DNA of 6,689 bases from Desulfobacterales bacterium (lineage in GTDB: Bacteria; Desulfobacterota; Desulfobacteria; Desulfobacterales; C00003060): assembly GCA_030629475.1 (NCBI GenBank), contig DAOVOU010000121.1, forward strand, positions 1-6,689, in the 5' to 3' direction. Positions 1 to 5,091 of this stretch are shown one piece after another. The position numbers were made by a program, and so were the translations under genes. The notes under the pieces were generated by a model. It searched no databases, was not told the DNA's origin, and saw only the letters and a program-made list of their open reading frames with translations. Position 1 is the stretch's first letter, and each line of letters starts with the position of its first letter.

Positions 1-30
1 CTTCAAGGGGGAGGGTTTGGGTAGGGGTAA
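1..30 (+). repeat. G-rich intergenic-type repeat fragment, apparently within cbiA
   Basis: The bases cttcaagggggagggtttgg, followed by gtaggggtaa, are purine/G-rich and unlike the rest of the cbiA coding sequence. They resemble one arm and the loop (ttcaa) of the 'ccctccccc-loop-gggggaggg' type palindromes scattered in many bacterial genomes. The other arm would be just upstream, outside the window. In the cbiA frame it reads without a stop. The resemblance is from memory of such elements, not from a search. Confidence 0.4.
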
Positions 31-677
31 GCAGTCGCTATTCTGTTCGCATTGGTGTGGCCAAGGATGAAGCATTTTGCTTTTACTACCAGGACAACCT
101 TGAGATACTCGAATCCTTTGGAGCTGAGCTTGTCTTCTTCTCGCCGCTTCGGGACGAACGTCTGCCAGGGGGGATCACCGGACTCTATTTAGGTGGCGGG
201 TATCCTGAACTGTTTGCCCGAAGACTATCGGATAACGTGTCCCTGAGAGGCGAAATTAGGGGCCTGGCTGAAAAAGACTTTCCCATCTATGCTGAATGTG
301 GCGGGTTTATGTTTCTCTGCCAGGGCATTCAGGACACAGAAGGGAGCTTTTACCCCATGGCGGGTGTTTATCCATTTACGGTACGCATGCTTTCACGCCT
401 GAAATCCCTGGGGTACAGAGAGGTCAGGCTGGCTGCCTCCTGCCCTCTGGGAACCGTCGGACAGGTAATTCGTGGGCACGAATTCCATTACTCTGAAATG
501 ATTGAAGGGCCTAAGGGTGTACAACTTGCTTACAGCATTGCAGGTCGCAGAGGCAAGGATACACACGGAGAAGGCTTTCTGATGAGGAATACGCTGGGAA
601 GTTACGTGCACCTCCATTTTGGCAGTAACCCTGCCGTAGCCAAAAACTTTGTTCGCCTATGCTGGAAACATAGGTAA
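3..677 (+). CDS. cbiA: Cobyrinate a,c-diamide synthase, C-terminal glutamine amidotransferase domain (5' end outside window)
   Basis: Partial gene. CbiA uses ATP and glutamine to amidate the a and c acetate side chains of (cob)yrinic acid in the cytoplasm. What is seen is the class-I-type amidotransferase half. It has the domain-opening RIGVAKDEAFCFYY (from about 48), then GLYLGGGYPELFA, then YAECGGFMFL with the expected nucleophile Cys at 297-299, then GHEFHYSEM, and finally GSYVHLHF with the expected catalytic His. A GTG at 57 sits inside the conserved VAKDEAFCFYY motif, so it is not a credible start. The frame stays open to base 3, and the N-terminal ATP-binding half should lie upstream of the window. 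Residues encoded by about 3-41 (including GRVWVGVS) look like a translated G-rich repeat in the interdomain linker. The stop TAA is at 675-677. A homologous enzyme (CfbB, coenzyme F430 pathway) has the same fold, but the B12 neighbours favour CbiA. Confidence 0.93.
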   Translation, partial: SRGRVWVGVSSRYSVRIGVAKDEAFCFYYQDNLEILESFGAELVFFSPLRDERLPGGITGLYLGGGYPELFARRLSDNVSLRGEIRGLAEKDFPIYAECGGFMFLCQGIQDTEGSFYPMAGVYPFTVRMLSRLKSLGYREVRLAASCPLGTVGQVIRGHEFHYSEMIEGPKGVQLAYSIAGRRGKDTHGEGFLMRNTLGSYVHLHFGSNPAVAKNFVRLCWKHR

Positions 678-697
678 TATCCCAGTAGGTAATATTC
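671..697 (+). repeat. Short direct repeat taggtaatat at the cbiA stop
   Basis: The 10-mer taggtaatat occurs at 671-680 and again at 686-695, a period of 15, with similar following bases (ccc and tcc). The first copy includes the cbiA stop codon. It may be a simple local duplication; no function is evident. Confidence 0.5.
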
Positions 698-719
698 CAA
701 CAAGTCGGGCCATTGACTC

Positions 720-824
720 CTGGATTCCCGCCCCTCACTTCGCTGGGGCAGGCTCTTCGCGGGAATGACCACGCGATGGTGTGGGATGTTATTGCCCGTC
801 ATTCCCGCGAACGCGGGAATCCAG
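720..824. repeat. Inverted pair of attcccgc-type palindromic repeats (family 1, copy 1)
   Basis: The left unit, 720-769, runs from ctggattcccg to cgcgggaatgac. It carries about 23 extra bases in its centre (around 731-754) compared with the short form. The right unit, 798-824, runs from gtcattcccgcga to gcgggaatccag and is itself a palindrome. The two units are inverted to each other around a 28-base loop, so the whole can fold as one long hairpin or two small ones. The same arrangement recurs at 2276-2347, including the bases attgcccgtcattcccgcga just before and within the right unit. It fills most of the cbiA-cbiC gap. No T-run follows, so it is not a classical intrinsic terminator. Confidence 0.85.
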
Positions 825-879
825 AAAATCTATGTATCAGAGCATTTAGCGCAACTTATTGAAAAGATACAACATAAGA

Positions 880-1500
880 ATGAAGCCGCACGAGATTGAA
901 CAGCAGAGTTTCAAGATTATAGATCACGAGGCCGGTGATCACGGTTTTCCGCCAGACCAGTGGAGCATTGTTAGAAGGATGATCCATACGACAGCCGACT
1001 TTGATTTCATCCAGACGGTTCGATTTCATCCCGAGGCCATCCAGGCCGGCGTTGAGGCTATCAAGCAGGGCAAAAATATCATTACCGACACTGAAATGCT
1101 CCGGGCCGGAATTCGCAAAGCAGATTTGGAATCCTTTGGCGTCCAGGTCCTGTGTTTTTTGAATGAAGCAGGCGTTATTGAGGAGTCAAAAAAGGCCGGG
1201 ACCACGCGAGCGGCAGCCGCGGTGGACCGTGCCATCCCATTTATGAAAAATGGTATTTACGCCATTGGAAATGCCCCAACAGCCCTCTTTAGGCTCCTGG
1301 AGCTACTGGAACAAGGCGTTGCACGCCCTGCTCTGGTCATCGGACTCCCTGTCGGTTTTGTGAATGCTGCTGAATCCAAGGCGGTTCTCGTGAAAGTCAG
1401 TTCACCCTTCGTTTCCAGTATGGGGCGTAAGGGCGGGACCACCGTAGCGGCCAGCGTGGTAAACGCCCTCATTAAACTTGCTTTAGAGGAAGCCATATGA
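880..1500 (+). CDS. cbiC: Precorrin-8X / cobalt-precorrin-8 methylmutase
   Basis: CbiC (CobH) moves the methyl group from C11 to C12 of (cobalt-)precorrin-8 to give (cob)yrinic acid, a cytoplasmic step just before CbiA. The protein is 206 residues from ATG 880, the usual family size. Family signatures are visible in order: MKPHEIEQQSFKII at the N-terminus, RMIHTTADFDF (residues 33-43, with the expected catalytic His36, codon 985-987), AIGNAPTALFRLLEL, PVGFVNAAESKAVL and GRKGGTTVAASVVNAL near the C-terminus. An in-frame TTG at 859 would add seven residues (MKRYNIR). ATG 880 is preferred because family members typically begin right at this motif, but neither start has a strong Shine-Dalgarno. 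The TGA stop overlaps the next start (ATGA), so cbiC and cbiL are very probably co-translated. The gap to cbiA upstream is filled by an inverted repeat. Confidence 0.96.
   Translation: MKPHEIEQQSFKIIDHEAGDHGFPPDQWSIVRRMIHTTADFDFIQTVRFHPEAIQAGVEAIKQGKNIITDTEMLRAGIRKADLESFGVQVLCFLNEAGVIEESKKAGTTRAAAAVDRAIPFMKNGIYAIGNAPTALFRLLELLEQGVARPALVIGLPVGFVNAAESKAVLVKVSSPFVSSMGRKGGTTVAASVVNALIKLALEEAI
1485..1490 (+). promoter_or_regulatory. Ribosome binding site for cbiL inside the end of cbiC
   Basis: The bases agagga lie 6 bases before ATG 1497 and 9 before a second in-frame ATG at 1500. This supports translation starting at one of these two codons and coupling to the cbiC stop. Confidence 0.6.
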
Positions 1501-2213
1501 TGAAACAGAAAACAGGCAAATTCTTTGGAATCGGGGTGGGCCCGGGTGACTCGGAACTCATCTCATTGAAGGCAGTGCGTATTCTTGGCAGCGTACATAC
1601 GATTTTTGCAGCATCATCGACCAAGAACAGTCACAGTATTGCCATGAGGACTGCCCGCCCCCATTTTCCTGAAACGACTCCGGTGATCAGGCTTTCCTTC
1701 CCCATGACGAGAGACAGGAAGATACTGGAAGAATGCTGGAGACAAAACGCTGCTACTATAATAAAAGAGCTTGAAAAGGGAAAAGACGTGGCCTTCATTA
1801 CGTTGGGAGATCCCCTGACCTATTCCACTTATGGTTATGTTGTTCGGGAGATGAAAAAGATTGCGTCACATGTTGAGATTCAGACGATTCCGGGCATCGC
1901 ATCTTACCAGGCCGCGGCAGCCTTAATCGATGTCCCACTGGCCGAAGGCGAAGAGTCTCTTTTGATTCTTTCAGGAGCAAAAGGGGGCGAACATTTAAGA
2001 AGGCTTGGCACCCAGGTCGACAATATCGTGATGTTAAAGACCTACCGTCATTTTCAAGATATCTATTCAGTTCTTGAGGAGATGAACTTAGTCGAAAGCA
2101 CGGTCTGTATAAGATCTTGTGGCCAGCCTGATGAAAAGATTATAAGTGATATCAGGGAAATAGCGGACAGAAAACAAAATTACTTCACCCTGCTTATCAT
2201 AAAGAATAAGTAG
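1497..2213 (+). CDS. cbiL: Precorrin-2 / cobalt-factor II C20-methyltransferase
   Basis: This enzyme of the tetrapyrrole (corrin/porphyrin) methylase family transfers a methyl group from SAM to C20 of (cobalt-)precorrin-2, the first ring-contraction-branch step. At 238 residues it matches CbiL/CobI length. Visible motifs are the N-terminal GIGVGPGDSELISLKAVR (11-28), the SAM/substrate-site TLGDPLTYSTYGY (102-114), IPGIASYQAAAA (131-142), MLKTYR (179-184) and the C-terminal YFTLLIIK (229-236). The TLGDPLTYSTY and IPGIASYQAAAA motifs are typical of the C20 enzyme rather than the C11, C17 or C5 paralogues. The gene begins in an ATGATGA overlap with cbiC. Given CbiD in the same cluster, the natural substrate is probably the cobalt form, so the symbol cbiL is used rather than cobI. 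Confidence 0.95.
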   Translation: MMKQKTGKFFGIGVGPGDSELISLKAVRILGSVHTIFAASSTKNSHSIAMRTARPHFPETTPVIRLSFPMTRDRKILEECWRQNAATIIKELEKGKDVAFITLGDPLTYSTYGYVVREMKKIASHVEIQTIPGIASYQAAAALIDVPLAEGEESLLILSGAKGGEHLRRLGTQVDNIVMLKTYRHFQDIYSVLEEMNLVESTVCIRSCGQPDEKIISDIREIADRKQNYFTLLIIKNK

Positions 2214-2228
2214 TGTCTAGCCCGTATT

Positions 2229-2255
2229 GTCATTTCGACCGAAGGGAGAAATCTT
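2229..2255. repeat. Single gtcatttcga...gaaatctt palindromic unit (family 2)
   Basis: This unit runs gtcatttcgaccgaaggg and then agaaatctt. The ends attTC and GAaat are inverted, which gives a short imperfect hairpin. It resembles the 'gtcatttcgagcgaag...gagaaatc' dispersed repeats known from several phyla and has the same overall form as family 3 (gtcattgcgag...gcaatctc) without being the same sequence. It lies 15 bases after the cbiL stop. Confidence 0.6.
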
Positions 2256-2275
2256 AAATTTGGTAGGCCAATTTT

Positions 2276-2347
2276 CTGGATTCCCGCCTTCGCGGGAATG
2301 ACAGTTGTATCTAATTGCCCGTCATTCCCGCGAAGGCGGGAATCCAG
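2276..2347. repeat. Perfect 27-bp inverted pair of attcccgc palindromes (family 1, copy 2)
   Basis: The left arm (2276-2302, ctggattcccgc...gaatgac) and right arm (2321-2347, gtcattcccgcg...atccag) are exact reverse complements over 27 bases, separated by 18 bases. Each arm is also a palindrome by itself (attcccgc, 4 bases, gcgggaat). It is the clean form of the element at 720-824. This is the layout of a REP doublet/REPIN or a very small non-autonomous element. No encoded transposase is nearby. It lies between cbiL and the membrane protein gene. Confidence 0.9.
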
Positions 2348-2371
2348 GAGTTGATACCCCGAGTTATTGAG

Positions 2372-2479
2372 ATGTTACAAACGCAAGACGTAACTGCTGC
2401 TATTGCCAGAGAAAAAGAAATAGAGATTGCGGATTTGGGTACAGCTGAAACCCATACTTTCTTGCAATGTCGTTTTTGA
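2372..2479 (+). CDS. Possible 35-residue small ORF overlapping the membrane protein start
   Basis: An ATG at 2372 opens a 35-codon frame that begins MLQTQDVTAAIAREKEIEIA and ends in FLQCRF, with TGA at 2477-2479. The composition (acidic/basic helix-like IAREKEIEIADLG) looks more protein-like than random, and its end overlaps the first 13 bases of the membrane protein gene. That gene has no visible Shine-Dalgarno of its own, so coupling through this ORF is possible. The frame also stays open upstream into the repeat, so it could instead be the tail of a decayed gene. I do not recognise the sequence, and a chance ORF is a real alternative. Confidence 0.25.
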   Translation: MLQTQDVTAAIAREKEIEIADLGTAETHTFLQCRF

Positions 2480-3513
2480 ATCAGTTTAATCGGAGAGACA
2501 TCCGAATTGGGTTTCTAATTTTTTTAGTAACCCTCTCGGTAGTTCTTTTCTTCAATTATAATAATCCTGCCATAAGCTGGGCCATGGTATTGAAGGGGCT
2601 TGTCTGGCCCCTTACCAGGCTTATGTTTCTGATCGCACTTGGACTTGTGGTGGGAAATATCATAGAAGGACTGGGCTGGGTCACGAAAATTGCCACACTC
2701 TCCCGCCCTCTGCTCAGTTTTGGACATTTGTGCGACTATAGCGGGGCTGCTTTTACCACGGCCTTTTTCTCGGGTGTAGCAGCCAACACCATGCTCGTAG
2801 AATATTACATGGACAAAAAGATCAGCAAAAAGGAGATGTTTTTATCCAACTTTGTTAACGGGCTTCCTGCCTTTTTCCTGCATCTTCCTACCACCTTTCT
2901 TATTATCCTGCCACTCACGGGAATTGCTGGTATCCTTTACATTGTCCTCACCTTCCTTGCGGCCATACTCCGAACATTTTGCTATCTGCTTTACGGCCGG
3001 TTTGCCCTGGATGCCGCGCGGTGCACCATGGCTGTTCCCTTGCCCGAGAAAAAAGCCTGGGCCCAGGTATGGCATGGGATAAAGGAGAAAATTCCCGGCC
3101 GCTTTCTAAAAATTGCCCTTTACGTTGTCCCGATATATGTCGTTGTCTTTATCATCAATAAGTTAGGATTTTTTCTGTGGCTGCGCCAGGTTACTGCAGG
3201 CTTTGTCACCACAAAGCTCATGCCTGTTGAAGCGGTCTCTGTGATCATATTCAGCCTGGCAGCCGAATTTACCTCAGGCTTTGCAGCGGCGGGCGCTCTT
3301 TTGCAGGCAGGGGCGCTCACCGTAAAACAGACAGTACTCGCCCTTTTGTTCGGAAACATTATCGCCTTCCCCGTACGTGCCCTGCGGCACCAGTTGCCGG
3401 GATACGTGGGAGTCTTTTCGCCCAAACTGGGCAGTCAGATGCTATTAATGAGCCAGGGCTTTCGCGTTTTGAGTGTTTTTTTAGTCGCTTTGCTCTATCT
3501 TTTTCTTGGATAG
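2467..3513 (+). CDS. Polytopic membrane protein, Gate/nucleoside-recognition-like, in the B12 cluster
   Basis: This is a 348-residue integral membrane protein with about eight or nine hydrophobic stretches (about 13-30, 44-64, 94-110, 134-150, 152-176, 214-234, 254-278, 287-303 and 332-347). A polar loop of about 35 residues (178-212, with many K/R) separates two halves. The halves look related: AAFTTAFFSGVAANTML followed by a KKISKKE segment and FVNGLPAFFLHLP (94-141), against AAEFTSGFAAAGALLQ followed by LTVKQT and FGNIIAFPVRALRHQLP (265-311). Paired NG/GN and P motifs in broken helices are typical of Gate (nucleoside recognition) domain proteins; I assign that by pattern only. There are no ATP-binding motifs. 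The setting between cbiL and cbiD suggests uptake or export of cobalt, a corrinoid or a precursor, which is an inference. ATG 2467 lacks a clear Shine-Dalgarno; a stop at 2446-2448 limits any extension, and the next ATG (2584) would remove the first membrane segment. Confidence 0.85.
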   Translation: MSFLNQFNRRDIRIGFLIFLVTLSVVLFFNYNNPAISWAMVLKGLVWPLTRLMFLIALGLVVGNIIEGLGWVTKIATLSRPLLSFGHLCDYSGAAFTTAFFSGVAANTMLVEYYMDKKISKKEMFLSNFVNGLPAFFLHLPTTFLIILPLTGIAGILYIVLTFLAAILRTFCYLLYGRFALDAARCTMAVPLPEKKAWAQVWHGIKEKIPGRFLKIALYVVPIYVVVFIINKLGFFLWLRQVTAGFVTTKLMPVEAVSVIIFSLAAEFTSGFAAAGALLQAGALTVKQTVLALLFGNIIAFPVRALRHQLPGYVGVFSPKLGSQMLLMSQGFRVLSVFLVALLYLFLG

Positions 3514-3546
3514 GTCGTAAAATGGTAACCGTTCACGCACATTTCT

Positions 3547-3694
3547 TTTCGTCATTGCGAGGCCCGCCCTGGCGCGACAGGCTCAAGGCAGGTGGTTTCA
3601 TTAATAATCCCGGTCTGGGCCAGGGAGCGTAGCGAGGAAGCAATCTCCGAGATATTCACCATGAGATTGCTTCGCTCCGCTCGCAATGACGAAA
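3547..3694. repeat. Compound inverted repeat (family 3, gtcattgcgag...gcaatctc) upstream of cbiD
   Basis: The outer ends form a perfect 15-bp inverted repeat: tttcgtcattgcgag (3547-3561) and ctcgcaatgacgaaa (3680-3694). An inner pair, gaagcaatctc (3637-3647) and gagattgcttc (3663-3673), is also inverted. The right unit (3663-3690) is a complete 28-base family member. The left unit is split by about 60 bases that contain a further ccctggc/gccaggg inverted pair (3567-3573 and 3619-3625). This resembles a small non-autonomous element or REP doublet with an insertion in one unit. The right unit matches 6462-6489 in reverse complement with a single mismatch. It occupies most of the 213-base gap between the membrane protein gene and cbiD. 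Confidence 0.85.
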
Positions 3695-3726
3695 GGCGTA
3701 TTGAGCCCTGTAAACAGATACGTAAA

Positions 3727-4827
3727 ATGAAACCCAAGAGGAAGTTGAAGTCAGGTTTTACAACAGGCACAGCAGCCGCTGCCTCTGCCAAGGCCGCTCT
3801 GATGCTCCTTATAGGGAGCAAGGCTCCGGATGCAGTCGAGATAAGGCTTCCTGGTGAGGGCAAACTGAAGGTTCCAATCCATGGACGACAGATTGTTGAA
3901 GGCAAAGCGGAATGCATGGTCATGAAAGACGCAGGGGATGACCCAGATGTCACTCACAGGGTTCTTATTGGTGCCAGAGTCTGGATGACCTATAATGCTC
4001 AAGGCGGCACTGTCATTTCTATTCGAGGCGGAGAAGGAGTCGGTGTAGTAACCAAGCCGGGCCTTGAGGTGAACGTGGGTGAGCCGGCCATCAACCCTGT
4101 ACCGCGGAGAATGATCCGGGCTGCGGTCAGGGAAGTCCTGGAATCTTCTCAGGGTAGCGAAAGCAAACATGTCTTTGTGGAAATCTTTGTGCCAGAAGGC
4201 GTGGAGCTGGCTAAAAAGACCTTGAATGCAAGGCTCGGAATCGTTGGAGGTATTTCTATTTTAGGAACTACGGGCATAGTCCATCCTCTGTCCCATGATG
4301 CCTATAAAGCGACAATCAGGTCTGCCCTTTCAGTGGCCAGGGCAACAGGGCTAACAAAGATCATTCTAACAACCGGCCGCAGAAGCGAAAGATTCGCACA
4401 GATGCTATGGCACGGGCACCCTAGGGGAGCCTTTGTCCAGATAGGGGACTATTTTAAGTTCTCAGTGGAGTCCGCGGCAAAGCTCGGTTTTGAAAAAATT
4501 GTGCTCGCCGTGTTCTTTGGCAAGGCAGTCAAGATGGCCCAGGGGGTTCATTACACACATGCAGCCAGGGCGCAAATGAGCATGGAAAGGCTGGCCGACT
4601 GGGCCTTAGAGGTGACAAACGAAGGGCGTCTGGCAAAACAGATAAAAGGCTCAAACACGGCTCGAGAGGTCTTGGGACTTGTCCGGAATGACTATCCTGC
4701 GGTTGTCAATGCTATAGGAGAAAGGATGGTTCGATCTGGCCAGGATTATGCCGGCATTCAGTGCAAAGTAGAAGGGGTTATCTTCGATTATGATGGCGCG
4801 GTTCTCTTTGACTCGATGAATACCTAA
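3727..4827 (+). CDS. cbiD: Cobalt-precorrin-5B C1-methyltransferase
   Basis: CbiD methylates C1 of cobalt-precorrin-5B using SAM in the anaerobic B12 pathway. The 366-residue product matches the usual family length. Motifs in order are SGFTTGT (9-15), VMKDAGDDPDVTH (65-77), GGEGVGVVTKPGL (101-113), EPAINPVPR (119-127), GGISILGTTGIVHPLS (174-189), LTTGRRSE (214-221), FVQIGDYFKFSVE (236-248) and FFGKAVKMAQG (263-273). The frame can be extended upstream to an ATG at 3592, which would add 45 residues. Those residues are a translation of the inverted repeat at 3547-3694, so they are rejected. ATG 3727, eight codons before SGFTTGT, is the natural start, although its Shine-Dalgarno is weak. The C-terminus (VEGVIFDYDGAVLFDSMNT) looks intact. 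Its presence marks the cobalt-early route, with no oxygen requirement. Confidence 0.96.
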   Translation: MKPKRKLKSGFTTGTAAAASAKAALMLLIGSKAPDAVEIRLPGEGKLKVPIHGRQIVEGKAECMVMKDAGDDPDVTHRVLIGARVWMTYNAQGGTVISIRGGEGVGVVTKPGLEVNVGEPAINPVPRRMIRAAVREVLESSQGSESKHVFVEIFVPEGVELAKKTLNARLGIVGGISILGTTGIVHPLSHDAYKATIRSALSVARATGLTKIILTTGRRSERFAQMLWHGHPRGAFVQIGDYFKFSVESAAKLGFEKIVLAVFFGKAVKMAQGVHYTHAARAQMSMERLADWALEVTNEGRLAKQIKGSNTAREVLGLVRNDYPAVVNAIGERMVRSGQDYAGIQCKVEGVIFDYDGAVLFDSMNT

Positions 4828-4840
4828 CAGGACAAGCCGG

Positions 4841-5012
4841 AAATCCGAAATTCGAATATCGAAATTCGAAACAAATCCGAATATCAAATGTTCTAATATT
4901 CTAAACTGTTGGGCCGGTTTTGACTGTCATACAAGATGTCACAATTCCTTATCGTTTTTAGGTTTTGAATTTTTGTCATTCGATATTGTTTCGAATTTCG
5001 AATTTCGAATTT
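4841..5012. repeat. AT-rich element with terminal inverted repeats (family 4)
   Basis: The left end at 4848-4873 (aaattcgaa..tcgaaattcgaaaca) pairs with the right end at 4987-5012 (tgtttcgaatttcgaatttc...) over 26 bases with two mismatches. Weaker similarity extends inward (atatcaaatgttc against gaatttttgtcattcgatat). Each end is itself a short tandem of ttcgaa-containing units. The unpaired middle is about 70-110 bases. It has the size and shape of a small MITE-like or dispersed palindromic repeat, is much richer in A/T than the flanking genes, and accounts for most of the 4828-5091 gap. The 12-mer gaaattcgaaac recurs at 6341-6352. Confidence 0.8.
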
Positions 5013-5079
5013 AAATCTTTCAACATATAAAAAGAACTTTGTGCCAGAAAAAAGACGAATTTCACAACTGAGGCCTAAT

Positions 5080-5083
5080 GAAG
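5080..5083 (+). promoter_or_regulatory. Likely ribosome binding site deciding the cbiET start
   Basis: GAAG with an 8-base spacer before ATG 5092. The alternative GTG at 5041 is preceded only by aaaagaacttt. This is weak evidence, but it favours the internal ATG together with the family's usual N-terminus. Confidence 0.4.
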
Positions 5084-5091
5084 ATAATGCC

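Noticed and set aside
57..59. GTG 57 as the cbiA start
   Set aside because: It lies inside the conserved RIGVAKDEAFCFYY motif of a domain that is normally the second half of CbiA, and the frame is open upstream.
720..2347. CRISPR-like repeats
   Set aside because: Copies are palindromic, inverted to each other and widely separated, without regular spacers or cas genes.
678..2466. Cobalamin riboswitch in the intergenic regions
   Set aside because: No B12-box-like gccactg segment with the surrounding conserved blocks is seen in any gap; the gaps are taken up by repeats.
3120..3425. Open reading frame of about 100 codons on the - strand opposite the membrane protein gene
   Set aside because: It lies entirely within a gene with clear membrane-protein features and shows no recognisable domain. 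The same applies to - strand frames opposite cbiC, cbiD and cbiET.
3592..3726. Extension of cbiD to an upstream ATG at 3592
   Set aside because: The added 45 residues are translated from an inverted repeat also found elsewhere in the window. CbiD family proteins start shortly before SGFTTGT, which fits ATG 3727.
3751..4170. 139-codon - strand frame opposite cbiD
   Set aside because: It is antisense to strongly conserved CbiD motifs and has no protein-like pattern of its own.
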